Shown here: in pieces, positions 27,408-35,220 of the stretch
Position numbering within the stretch: position 1 is the stretch's first letter
How the letters are laid out: each line of letters begins with the position of its first letter
IMG/VR virus record: IMGVR_UViG_3300012000_000035
Coordinates: 1-45,030 of that record
Strand: one strand, 5' to 3'
Source: a virus
DNA length: 45,030 nucleotides
The notes under the pieces: model-generated
Seen by the model: the letters and a program-made list of their open reading frames with translations, nothing else
What the model was told of the DNA's origin: nothing
The model's database searches: none
Translations under genes and position numbers: made by a program

Positions 27408-30400
27408 TTAACCTCTTTTAAGTTCGTCTATTTCTGCTTTAAGATTTTTAATTGCTTCAATTAGAAGTGGAATAATCTTCTCATAACGAACTGCAAGGTA
27501 ACCAGTTTCTCTGGTTGTAACTGCTTCTGGAAGAATTTCCAGAATTTCTTGTGCAATTACACCAACATCAGAACCTTCCTTACCGGAACCCTGAACCCAA
27601 TCAAATGTATTACCACTGATTGAAATTACCTTATCGAGAGCATTTGGAATTGGAGCAATGTTTTCTTTCAGTCTCTGGTCGGAAGTATAGAATGCTGTAA
27701 TGTCACCTGTTGTAATAAGTTCTCCAGTAATTGAAACACCAGTTCCAATTGTCTCAAACTTCTTACTATTATTGTAATAAAGTAATACCGCAGAATCTTG
27801 AGTAAATAATGCAATTTGCTCATCATCTGCAGAATTTCTAAAACTTAAATTATCAGACTTAATTACCAATGAACCAGTTCCTTGATCATCAATATAACTA
27901 TTTGTTCCATTGTGATAGATTCGTAAATCGTTTCCATCACCAAAATAAATGGTGTCACTATCGCCAAGATAAACATTATTTTGGAATGTTGCAACTCCAG
28001 CGACATTAAAAGTTCCACCAACATATAAATTGCTACCAATTCCAACACCACCACGAACAACAACAGATCCAGTGCTAGTACTTATAGAATTTGTTGAATT
28101 TGCAAAAGACGAAATACCTGCAACATTTAAACTAATACCAATTCCAACACCACCAGAAACAACAAGTGCTCCAGATGAAGGACTGGTTGAATTGGTTGTA
28201 TTTGTGATCGTTTCTGTGCTTGTAACTTTTAATTCATCATTAATAGTTACAGGATCATTCATCTTCAATTCTTTATTGAAAGTTACTGGCCCATCAAATT
28301 GCGATAGAATTGTTCCAGAATTTCCTCCTTCAACAAGAATTCTTTCTTTAACAGTAATTTCATCATAAACAACACTCAGTCTATATGGATCTTGTCCAGT
28401 AATTGTTGGGTTAGGAATATTAAAACTCTTTTGTTGTCCACTAGAAGATGAATATTTTGTATTTCCAATAAAGAAATCTCCATCATTATTCATACCAGTA
28501 TAGACAACCAAACCACAAGATCTTTGCTGAGATTGTGCTAAGAATGCTTCTCTTTCAGATAAAGTTTTTACTTGTACTTGTGGAAGACCTGTTGAATAGT
28601 TACCAGGACCATATCCAAGATATTCAAATGTTTGTCCAGAAGCACGAAGAATAGAAGGTCTTCTAAATTCAATAGGAATTGGTTTAATTTTCTTAATTAC
28701 CGCTCCCGCACTATGATTCGATTTAATCGTACCAAAAACTCCACGAATAACTCCCATTTCATTATTACCACTACCAGATAAGGTATTTGTGGTAATTCTC
28801 ATAATCTCATTATCAATTTGGATATAAGATCCGAGAGGGAATCTTTTTGTAGTTGAAATTCCAGCAATTTGATTATATACTTGAATAATTGATCCGTTTG
28901 TAAGAGCAGATGCAAGAATTAGGGTTTCGTTTTCATAGAATGAAATATCCCTAACTCCTACATTTTCTCCACTACTATCAGAGATTGCACTGTTTGAAGA
29001 TAAACCATGTTTTAATACATATGCTGAAGAAATTGATGAATTTGTAATTGCACTAAATGTTGTTGTAGTAACTCCTGCTCTTACAATAAAACTACCAAGA
29101 TTATTATTTGAGGAATCAATAACTTTAAATTGATTTCCGGACAATAACCCATGAGATCTCAAAGATGTAAATGTGGTAATTCCGGTTGCACTATCGTAAG
29201 TTGAACTTGTAATAGGAATTGAAGGTCCTACAACAAGCGCATATTGTCCCACAAAAATTATTGGATCACCAGCAGTTTTGGCAATAGCAATTTGATTTGC
29301 TGCAGGAATTGAAGATATGCGATAATAACCATCAGAAGTCGTTCCAATTCCCGTAATTTGAATTGTGTTTCCAAGGGCACTTGAAATACCAGATGTGGCA
29401 ATTGTAATAGAAGCATTTGCTGTTCCACCAACAACTGAAGTATCAAAATAAAGTGTTTCTCCATTTGTATATCCCGAACCACCAGAGATAATATCAACAG
29501 AAGATACTGCATTTCCAGAAACTGTAACCTTTGCAGTTGCACCATCCCAATTGATTAGACCAGACTCATTGAATAACTTGACATTATAATAAGTTCCATT
29601 TGTTTTTCCAGAACCACCAGTTAAAGTACTATATGTTACAATACCTGCAAGTCCATGAGGTCTATCAAAAGTAAGTACTGAACTAGTTGTGGAATTAAAT
29701 ACTGTTGCAATTCCAAGACCTACACCAAAAGTTTGTACAACATCATCTATAGTTTCTCTAGTGATACTCTTCTTGAGATCATTTGTTACAACATCTCCAA
29801 GTGGAGATCTTTTTGCAAAACTAACTGCAGAAGGTGGATTATCGTCAATATTATCTCGATCAAGTTGTGGATAAAGATCTACAACATTTTGACTATATTT
29901 TAGATTTGTAAATTGATCTGGAATTTGATTTTTTGCATTTAGAACATAAAGATGATAAATTCCATCTTGAGTCCCTTCAATATATGGTTTAATTACTTCA
30001 TTTCTGTAAATGAAATAATTTGATTGCAAATCATTTCGTTGGAATCTTGGTAAGGAACTTGTTCTGGAATTTATATTATTTGTAAATGTTCCTGGAGAAT
30101 GAATTATTCCATTTACATCTGTGGTTGAATAAGTAAATGTCTTATCATCAGTAATCGAAGTAACAGTAAATGTTCCATTATATGAAGAATTTGCAGTTCC
30201 TACTGTATTATTACTATCAGTTACATTAGTAACAATAATTTTATCACCTATTTGTAAATTATGTGGGAGTTCAGAAAGAGCAGTAACTGTGGATGAAGTT
30301 ACAGTACAACTACTGATAAATCTGGGATTTCTGTTATAGAAATAATCAGAAGACCCAATAGATGTAAGTGTAAAATCTCCATCAGTTCTTATTCCAGTTG

Positions 30401-32870
30401 TACTTGATTCTTGAATTACATATCCATCAACTGGAGTTCTTGAATTTGCTACTTCTTTGGGAATAACTACTCTTAGTTTATAAATTTTCTCATCAATACT
30501 TCTTGAGTCACTAATTCTCTTAACATAAGAAATATTAGATCTTTCTCCTAAAGACGCAACTCCTTGGGAAACAAGGAAATTATAAATTTCATTATTTGCA
30601 TTTGTATGAATATACCAATTTTTGTTAGATGGATCATATTGAATTGGTGATCCAACATCTCCAGATATTTTATCAGATACTCTACTTACAACGCTAAGTT
30701 GATTTCCACCATACATTGAAACTGCAATACCAATCGAAGAATTGGTCAATGATGATGCAAGTTGAAGTTGTGTTGATGATGTTGGAATTGCATAATAAAT
30801 GGTATCGGCATCAATATTTTCTGGAAGATCTCCAGTATCACTATATAATCTAATTTTTTCTCCGGTTTGAATTCCAATTGCGGATGCAAACGTTAATGTA
30901 CTATTTGTTGGGCCAGATTGAACATAATATGTTTTCTGAGAACTTGTGGTTCCTAGTGCTGTAGTAAGTCCTGAAGATGATAATGCATTATCAACCATAT
31001 AGATTGATGCCGAATATGTTGTGCCAGATCCAACAACATAAAGTTTATCATTATTTCTTGCACCAATTCGATATCCTTGAATAATTGTTGGAGGAATATC
31101 ATCAGAATTTGTAAACCCATAAAGATATAGATGACTGGAAATTCCTACAGAAATAGTCAGTCCAACATCAATTGCATTCCAATCAATGTTGGTTTCCGTA
31201 GAAGTAATTGCTCTTGGGACTATAATAGATGTAATATATGCAGTATTATCTTTTCCAAAAGATTCTGCTTTGAATCCATCAGAACTTAATGAAATTTGTC
31301 CAAAGTTGGAGTTTGAGTTTGTAATACTTCCATCACCACCACTTTGTGCATCAAAATGCTTATTATATCCAATTGCAAATACTGATACAATTTGTACGAA
31401 GGCGTCATTTGAAATTTTAATATGAGAAGATTCCCATCCTTTTCTATAAATTGCTCCAGAATCTAAGTGATAAACTTTTGCAGTATCTGTAGAAGATGCT
31501 TGTCCAGGTAAATCTGCTCCAGTGACAGTACTAAAATTAATAGTATCATAATATCTTGAGGATTGAAGATATTTTGCAAATGCACGATCATCTTTTTGTA
31601 AAGATACTCCAGTGAACTGTGCAACAACCATTGAACGGAAACCTGATGCTTTGCTACCATCAGCGTGCATTCCATTCATACCCCACACAGAACGCAGAGA
31701 GATGTTGAAAATATAAGGTGATGCACCAGATACTGTGTCAGTCTCAATCGTTACAGTTGCTCCAGATGCACTTGGACTTGCATTTAAATTAATAGGAACA
31801 TAAGGAAGACTATATGTAAACTTGTAAGGACTGACAGGATCTGGAGCATCAACAACTGTGGAGATATTATAGTTAGATACACCAACTCCTTTAATTTTAA
31901 TTGGAGTTCCAGATGTTAATTTGTGAGGAACTGTAGTTGTAACTGTAATCGTTTGACCTGCAGTAAATCCATCATTCGAAATAATTGAAGAAATACTAAT
32001 AGGATCTGTAGCGAATGCTCCAACAATTTCCCATTCTGGTCTTTGTTTTGCAAATCCGAGACCATTATTTGTAGGATATTTTTCATCAATTGGTCTAACT
32101 GCATTATAAGCATTTGAAATCTTATTATAATACATGTCAAGATCAGTTTGATCATAATTAACTCCATTTGCTGCGGCAATATTTGTACCATCAGCATATT
32201 CAAAACATGTAAGTTTATGGTGACTGAATTTTGGAGTTGATTGATTTAATGATGAAAAATCACTCTTATCGGTGTATACTAATCCCGTTGTATCCCCATC
32301 AAAGAACGAAAGTTGCCAAAAATAACATGCTCCAGTAATTCTAAAAATGGCACTATTCGGCACATTTGGATCTGTTGGATTTGGAACATACTTAGGACGA
32401 AGTTTGGTTTTTCTTAAGTCAAGACCAACAATTGAAGTACCCCTTGGTACAATTACACCACCGTAAATACTATTGAACTTATAAAGAATATTATCGTTTT
32501 GTGTTAAATCGAAAACCGTTGTAAGATTTAAAGACAGTACATCACCAGCGTTATATGTAGTTCCTCCACTAGGTGAAATTGCTGTTGCCGTATTATTGAT
32601 ATTTTTAATTCCCCATCCAGGGCGATTATCAATCAAATGCTCCCCAGGACATAGTAAAATTGTAGTTTTTTCTACATAATCATTATCATTTCCTTTTAAA
32701 TATGAAAATCTTGCTGCTTCTAGTAAAGCTCTTTGAACAGTTTTAAAGGGTTGTGTTAAAGAGTTACCTTGATTTGTAATTGAATCCGTTGCATCAAGGT
32801 CACTAGGATTGACATAAAGAATACGACCTTCAGTATTCTTGATGAAATTATCTAATTTATTAAGGCTCAA
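27408..32870 (-). CDS. Large tail-fibre/structural protein with Peptidase_S74 (1820 aa), TTG start
   Basis: The frame opens with TTG at 32870 (product MSLNKLDNFIKNTEGRILYV), behind GAGGTAAAG, which matches the usual N-terminus of these cyanophage proteins; no ATG is nearby. The N-terminal ~120 residues (TQPFKTVQRALLEAARFSY, TTILLCPGEHLIDN) resemble a beta-helix entry domain. Repetitive beta regions follow (GGVGIGISLNVAG, GGVGIGSNLYVGG). Residues about 1730-1820 form the Peptidase_S74 intramolecular chaperone: SDQRLKENI with the Ser-Lys pair and GVIAQEILEILPEAV. That domain assists trimer folding and then cleaves itself off in known relatives. The start overlaps the end of GIY-YIG gene 4 by 11 nt. 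Confidence 0.88.
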   Translation of the reverse strand: MSLNKLDNFIKNTEGRILYVNPSDLDATDSITNQGNSLTQPFKTVQRALLEAARFSYLKGNDNDYVEKTTILLCPGEHLIDNRPGWGIKNINNTATAISPSGGTTYNAGDVLSLNLTTVFDLTQNDNILYKFNSIYGGVIVPRGTSIVGLDLRKTKLRPKYVPNPTDPNVPNSAIFRITGACYFWQLSFFDGDTTGLVYTDKSDFSSLNQSTPKFSHHKLTCFEYADGTNIAAANGVNYDQTDLDMYYNKISNAYNAVRPIDEKYPTNNGLGFAKQRPEWEIVGAFATDPISISSIISNDGFTAGQTITVTTTVPHKLTSGTPIKIKGVGVSNYNISTVVDAPDPVSPYKFTYSLPYVPINLNASPSASGATVTIETDTVSGASPYIFNISLRSVWGMNGMHADGSKASGFRSMVVAQFTGVSLQKDDRAFAKYLQSSRYYDTINFSTVTGADLPGQASSTDTAKVYHLDSGAIYRKGWESSHIKISNDAFVQIVSVFAIGYNKHFDAQSGGDGSITNSNSNFGQISLSSDGFKAESFGKDNTAYITSIIVPRAITSTETNIDWNAIDVGLTISVGISSHLYLYGFTNSDDIPPTIIQGYRIGARNNDKLYVVGSGTTYSASIYMVDNALSSSGLTTALGTTSSQKTYYVQSGPTNSTLTFASAIGIQTGEKIRLYSDTGDLPENIDADTIYYAIPTSSTQLQLASSLTNSSIGIAVSMYGGNQLSVVSRVSDKISGDVGSPIQYDPSNKNWYIHTNANNEIYNFLVSQGVASLGERSNISYVKRISDSRSIDEKIYKLRVVIPKEVANSRTPVDGYVIQESSTTGIRTDGDFTLTSIGSSDYFYNRNPRFISSCTVTSSTVTALSELPHNLQIGDKIIVTNVTDSNNTVGTANSSYNGTFTVTSITDDKTFTYSTTDVNGIIHSPGTFTNNINSRTSSLPRFQRNDLQSNYFIYRNEVIKPYIEGTQDGIYHLYVLNAKNQIPDQFTNLKYSQNVVDLYPQLDRDNIDDNPPSAVSFAKRSPLGDVVTNDLKKSITRETIDDVVQTFGVGLGIATVFNSTTSSVLTFDRPHGLAGIVTYSTLTGGSGKTNGTYYNVKLFNESGLINWDGATAKVTVSGNAVSSVDIISGGSGYTNGETLYFDTSVVGGTANASITIATSGISSALGNTIQITGIGTTSDGYYRISSIPAANQIAIAKTAGDPIIFVGQYALVVGPSIPITSSTYDSATGITTFTSLRSHGLLSGNQFKVIDSSNNNLGSFIVRAGVTTTTFSAITNSSISSAYVLKHGLSSNSAISDSSGENVGVRDISFYENETLILASALTNGSIIQVYNQIAGISTTKRFPLGSYIQIDNEIMRITTNTLSGSGNNEMGVIRGVFGTIKSNHSAGAVIKKIKPIPIEFRRPSILRASGQTFEYLGYGPGNYSTGLPQVQVKTLSEREAFLAQSQQRSCGLVVYTGMNNDGDFFIGNTKYSSSSGQQKSFNIPNPTITGQDPYRLSVVYDEITVKERILVEGGNSGTILSQFDGPVTFNKELKMNDPVTINDELKVTSTETITNTTNSTSPSSGALVVSGGVGIGISLNVAGISSFANSTNSISTSTGSVVVRGGVGIGSNLYVGGTFNVAGVATFQNNVYLGDSDTIYFGDGNDLRIYHNGTNSYIDDQGTGSLVIKSDNLSFRNSADDEQIALFTQDSAVLLYYNNSKKFETIGTGVSITGELITTGDITAFYTSDQRLKENIAPIPNALDKVISISGNTFDWVQGSGKEGSDVGVIAQEILEILPEAVTTRETGYLAVRYEKIIPLLIEAIKNLKAEIDELKRG

Positions 32871-33435
32871 AATCTTTACCTCTTTCTACTTTCTTATATG
32901 CTTTATTTATTAATCTTCCCAAACTAAAATCTTCACCGGGACAATCTTTGGAAAACTTACATTCTACCCCATTATTCCACCACTTTTTACCCCAAGAAGG
33001 ACTTTCTTCTTTTGTATATTTTCCAATCTTTGCAGCACTTACACTTGCTTTCCATTTATCACTTACTACTCTTCTTTTTGCTGCTTCACTTAATGATTTT
33101 CGGTGTGCCTCACTTTTCTTTCTTCCTTTATGTCTATCACTCAATTTCTTTTTTGTTTCTTCACTTAAAACACGACCAGCACAACCTTCTCCACCATTGG
33201 TCATATTTCTTAAAATACCTGTTCCCAAGTCCTTTCTACCTAAAACCGCAATCATATAAATCTCGTGCTTCCTTGCTTCTTCATCCGTAAGATTTTTCTT
33301 CAGGAATATTATCCTTTCTTTTTCTGTTGGAAGATGAATAGTATGTAGAGAACTATTAATCCTTCCAGATTTTCCTTTACCAATATAATAAGGTGTGCCG
33401 TCTTCACGCAAATAAGCGTAAGTGTAGTATTCCAT
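32860..33435 (-). CDS. GIY-YIG homing endonuclease 4 with NUMOD3 repeats
   Basis: A 191-aa protein, MEYYTYAYLREDGTPYYIGK at the start as in copy 3. The nuclease elements are YTYAYLR, YYIGKGKSGR, RKHE and NMTNGGEG. It has about three NUMOD3-like units (SEETKKLSDRHK-like, SEAHRKSLSEAAK, SDKWKASVSAAK) and the C-terminal KKWWNNG/CPGEDF motif. Its last codons and stop contain the ribosome site and TTG start of the 1820-aa tail protein, so both genes are locked together. It carries a late promoter in its leader. Confidence 0.92.
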   Translation of the reverse strand: MEYYTYAYLREDGTPYYIGKGKSGRINSSLHTIHLPTEKERIIFLKKNLTDEEARKHEIYMIAVLGRKDLGTGILRNMTNGGEGCAGRVLSEETKKKLSDRHKGRKKSEAHRKSLSEAAKRRVVSDKWKASVSAAKIGKYTKEESPSWGKKWWNNGVECKFSKDCPGEDFSLGRLINKAYKKVERGKDFEP

Positions 33436-33437
33436 CT

Positions 33438-33530
33438 GCTTTGACTGTGGTTACATCTATTTATACAAGAAGAGAGGCATTTCTGCCTCTCTTCCGCTTG
33501 AATAACCACAGACAAGCATCATTATTTATC
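33438..33530 (-). promoter_or_regulatory. Nested inverted-repeat leader of GIY-YIG 4
   Basis: The arms GCTTGTCTGTGGTTA (33517-33503) and TAACCACAGTCAAAGC (33453-33438) pair through CTGTGGTTA/TAACCACAG and GCTT/AAGC. Inside are GAGAGGCA-GAAA-TGCCTCTC with TTC (33491-33472) and the late promoter TATAAATA (33465-33458). The 3' arm ends 2 nt before the ATG. Confidence 0.75.
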
Positions 33531-33831
33531 CCATCAAATCTTCCTCATTGTACAGATATTCAATATCATCTGGCATGTCTTCTGGATTTTCTAAATCTAC
33601 TGGAAAAAAACAAGGATGTACTTCCTCATCTATTAAATAGAAAGAATTTTTATATAAGTCTTCTGGTTCGAATGATCTTTGCTTATCTGCTAATCTACAC
33701 AATTCTTGATCATACAAGTGCCCATCGGGAAGTTCATCAAATGTGAATGGAACTTGATTGATAAAGTACATCTTCACAATCATAGTGCCATTATTATACC
33801 AACAATATGCATGACTGATTCGATAAGACAT
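33526..33831 (-). CDS. Hypothetical protein (101 aa)
   Basis: Starts MSYRISHAYCWYNNGTMIV, is acidic (PVDLENPEDMPDDIEYLYNE) and rich in Tyr and Phe. Its stop codon lies in the GATAAATAAT sequence that begins the GIY-YIG 4 leader, as in the other three cassettes, so its natural end may have been altered. No family is recognised. Confidence 0.65.
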   Translation of the reverse strand: MSYRISHAYCWYNNGTMIVKMYFINQVPFTFDELPDGHLYDQELCRLADKQRSFEPEDLYKNSFYLIDEEVHPCFFPVDLENPEDMPDDIEYLYNEEDLMG

Positions 33832-33853
33832 AGGGTTTTCCCATATCTTATAT

Positions 33854-34315
33854 TTATTTTTTATTCTTACCCCTGTAAGTATCTGTTTGAGCGTGACAAT
33901 TGGGGCACAAGATACGAAGGTTTTCTAAACGATTGTCGTGGTGATTACCGTTTATGTGGTCAAGTTCAATAGGTGCTGGTTTTCCATTCCATTCAGTTAT
34001 GCCACAGCACTCACATTTGTGTTGTTTGAGACCTTCTGCTATTAATCGTTTTTTAAATTTATGCGATTGGTGATATGAATTTTCAGTCAAATAATATTCA
34101 ATAGGTTTTTTAGTGTAATCGTGTGTTTTTCCTCTTAAGTGTGCTTGCCCAGTAAAATGAGAATCATCAAGATTTAGAGTTTTTATTCTTTTTTGAGCAA
34201 CTTCATAGTTTCCACCTGCTTGTTTTAAATTAAGTTTGGATAAAACTTGTCTAATACTCGTGGAAGTTTTGACTGCCTCTATAAATTGCTCATCAGTATA
34301 TTTACGATTAGACAT
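33854..34315 (-). CDS. HNH endonuclease (153 aa)
   Basis: The C-terminal half is a classical HNH domain: CECCG at 101-105 and CPNC at 137-140 form the zinc site, with ELDHINGNHHDN at 117-128 and ENLRILCPNCHAQT. The N-terminal ~50 residues (TSIRQVLSKLNL, GGNYEVAQKRIKTLNL) look like a helix-turn-helix for target binding. It lies directly after the tRNA cluster, behind a T4-type late promoter. It is most likely a free-standing homing endonuclease. Confidence 0.9.
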   Translation of the reverse strand: MSNRKYTDEQFIEAVKTSTSIRQVLSKLNLKQAGGNYEVAQKRIKTLNLDDSHFTGQAHLRGKTHDYTKKPIEYYLTENSYHQSHKFKKRLIAEGLKQHKCECCGITEWNGKPAPIELDHINGNHHDNRLENLRILCPNCHAQTDTYRGKNKK

Positions 34316-34338
34316 AACTTAAACGGAAAACTCATTAT

Positions 34339-34346
34339 TATTTATA
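34339..34346 (-). promoter_or_regulatory. T4-type late promoter for the HNH gene
   Basis: TATAAATA on the minus strand, 24 nt before the HNH start codon, followed by ATAATG. In T4-like phages this octamer at -10 is read by RNA polymerase carrying gp55. No inverted-repeat arms surround it, unlike the GIY-YIG leaders. Confidence 0.7.
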
Positions 34347-34363
34347 TTGCTATGTCTTTTAAG

Positions 34364-34438
34364 TAGCGGTGGCGAGATTCGAACTCGCACTGTATTGATT
34401 TTAAGTCAACTGCCTGCTGCCGATTGGGCTACACCGCC
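34364..34438 (-). tRNA. tRNA with anticodon TAA (Leu), short variable loop
   Basis: The acceptor stem GGCGGTG/CACCGCT, D-arm with GG in the loop, anticodon arm GTTGA-CTTAAAA-TCAAT, variable loop ACAGT and T-arm GCGAG-TTCGAAT-CTCGC fold well. The anticodon reads TAA, for Leu codon UUA. A bacterial tRNA-Leu should have a long variable arm; this one has 5 nt. The 1-72 pair is G-U. CCA is not encoded; A is at the discriminator. Confidence 0.85.
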
Positions 34439-34476
34439 AATAAGACCATTATAACTCAAAGAATCATAATAGTCAA

Positions 34477-34547
34477 TAGGCGGACCGGGAATTGAACCCA
34501 GATTGAGCCCTTATAAGGAGCCTCTTTTACCATTAAAGTACCCGCCC
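34477..34547 (-). tRNA. tRNA with anticodon TAT (Ile, AUA)
   Basis: A standard cloverleaf: acceptor GGGCGGG/TCCGCCT with G-U ends, D-arm CTTT-AATGGTA-AAAG, anticodon arm GGCTC-CTTATAA-GGGCT, variable loop CAAT and T-arm CTGGG-TTCAATT-CCCGG. The anticodon TAT reads the AUA codon, which is frequent in AT-rich phage genes and rare in many hosts. CCA is not encoded. Confidence 0.85.
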
Positions 34548-34574
34548 ATTCGCTATTCGCAAATAAAGAATAGC

Positions 34575-34662
34575 AATAGTCGCCCAGGGTATCGAACCCT
34601 GCCAAAGGCCCTAATCTGGGGCAAAGGGTTTATAAGACCCCTCTGAACACCTGTTCTGACGA
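34575..34662 (-). tRNA. tRNA-like gene with long variable arm, anticodon loop CTTATAA
   Basis: The acceptor GGTCGTC/GGCGACT, the anticodon stem GGGGT/ACCCT and the T-arm CAGGG-TTCGATA-CCCTG are clear. The variable region forms its own hairpin (GCCC/GGGC), which is normal for Leu, Ser or bacterial Tyr. The anticodon by position is TAT, which belongs to none of those. The D-arm is unusually short. Identity is uncertain and the gene could be a defective or specialised tRNA. Ends are good to within a base or two. Confidence 0.7.
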
Positions 34663-34679
34663 CCATAAAATCCAAATCA

Positions 34680-34708
34680 ATTATAGCAGATTTGGAACTC
34701 TTTGTCAA
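34680..34708 (-). promoter_or_regulatory. Consensus sigma70 promoter of the tRNA cluster
   Basis: TTGACA (34708-34703), a 17-bp spacer and TATAAT (34685-34680) are a perfect match to the bacterial consensus. The -35 overlaps the stop codon of the Phd-like gene. The first tRNA begins about 18 nt downstream of the -10. Confidence 0.88.
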
Positions 34709-34887
34709 CTACCTTCTTCGTGATCCGTATGTATTCGAATCAGATCGTCAACTTCCCTACGCCCACCATAGGGAATTATCACAGCATTTCCATGTTTGCT
34801 AGTGATGATGAAAGACTCCCCCCTCTCAACTCTATTGAAAAGGTTGTCAAAGTCTGCTTGAAATTCTTCTACTGTAAACTTTTCCAT
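34705..34887 (-). CDS. Phd/YefM-family antitoxin-like protein (60 aa)
   Basis: MEKFTVEEFQADFDNLFNRV, then GESFIITSKHGNAVIIPYG, matches the Phd/YefM pattern (FKxxFxxLLxRVxxGExxxITxxGxPVAxLVP). The family binds operator DNA through this N-terminal fold and a partner toxin with its C-terminus; here the C-terminus is short (IRIHTDHEEGS). No toxin gene lies beside it. An anti-toxin defence role or promoter-binding role is possible; neither is proven. It follows the 61-aa gene by 3 nt. Confidence 0.75.
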   Translation of the reverse strand: MEKFTVEEFQADFDNLFNRVERGESFIITSKHGNAVIIPYGGRREVDDLIRIHTDHEEGS

Positions 34888-34890
34888 TCT

Positions 34891-35076
34891 TTAAAAAGGA
34901 TTGCTATATGCTAGGTATTCATCACTTACATGAGTACGGACAACTTCCAATACATTCATAAACTCTTCAACATCTTCACACTGTACAACTTTCTCATTAC
35001 CTTCATTAGAATAAAGATAGAACTTTCGTGCAAGAGTATCGATAACACAACGACTCAGGAACTCTTCAGTTTGCAT
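34891..35076 (-). CDS. Conserved small phage protein (61 aa)
   Basis: MQTEEFLSRCVIDTLARKFY, then VVQCEDVEEFMNVLEVVRT and YLAYSNPF. The sequence looks like a small conserved protein of T4-like cyanophages, but I know no function. It is the first gene behind the TTGACA/TATGAT promoter at 35102-35130 and is cotranscribed with the Phd-like gene. Confidence 0.7.
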   Translation of the reverse strand: MQTEEFLSRCVIDTLARKFYLYSNEGNEKVVQCEDVEEFMNVLEVVRTHVSDEYLAYSNPF

Positions 35077-35101
35077 TCGGTCTTTGATTTATTACTTGAG
35101 T

Positions 35102-35130
35102 ATCATAAGGCATTTGGGCGCGGTTGTCAA
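35102..35130 (-). promoter_or_regulatory. Sigma70-type promoter (TTGACA / TATGAT)
   Basis: TTGACA at 35130-35125 and TATGAT at 35107-35102 are 17 bp apart and face the gene starting at 35076. The stretch between (ACCGCGCCCAAATGCCT) keeps the ATGCCT seen before the -10 of several modules. The remaining bases to 35220 show only a small ATAAG/CTTAT hairpin. Confidence 0.8.
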
Positions 35131-35220
35131 GAGTGCTTATCATAAGAAATACTTATCTGTAACATAAATTTTATTATTAAAAATAAATTCCACTGTCGGC
35201 AATTGATACTCTTTTCATAA

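Noticed and set aside
33840-33860. Late promoter in AATAAATATAAG after the HNH gene
   Set aside because: It is only a partial match to TATAAATA, and lies too near the HNH stop without conserved context.
34571-34662. Suppressor tRNA (anticodon TTA) reading of the long-arm tRNA
   Set aside because: It requires shifting the 7-nt anticodon loop by one base against a good 5-bp stem; left as an uncertain identity.
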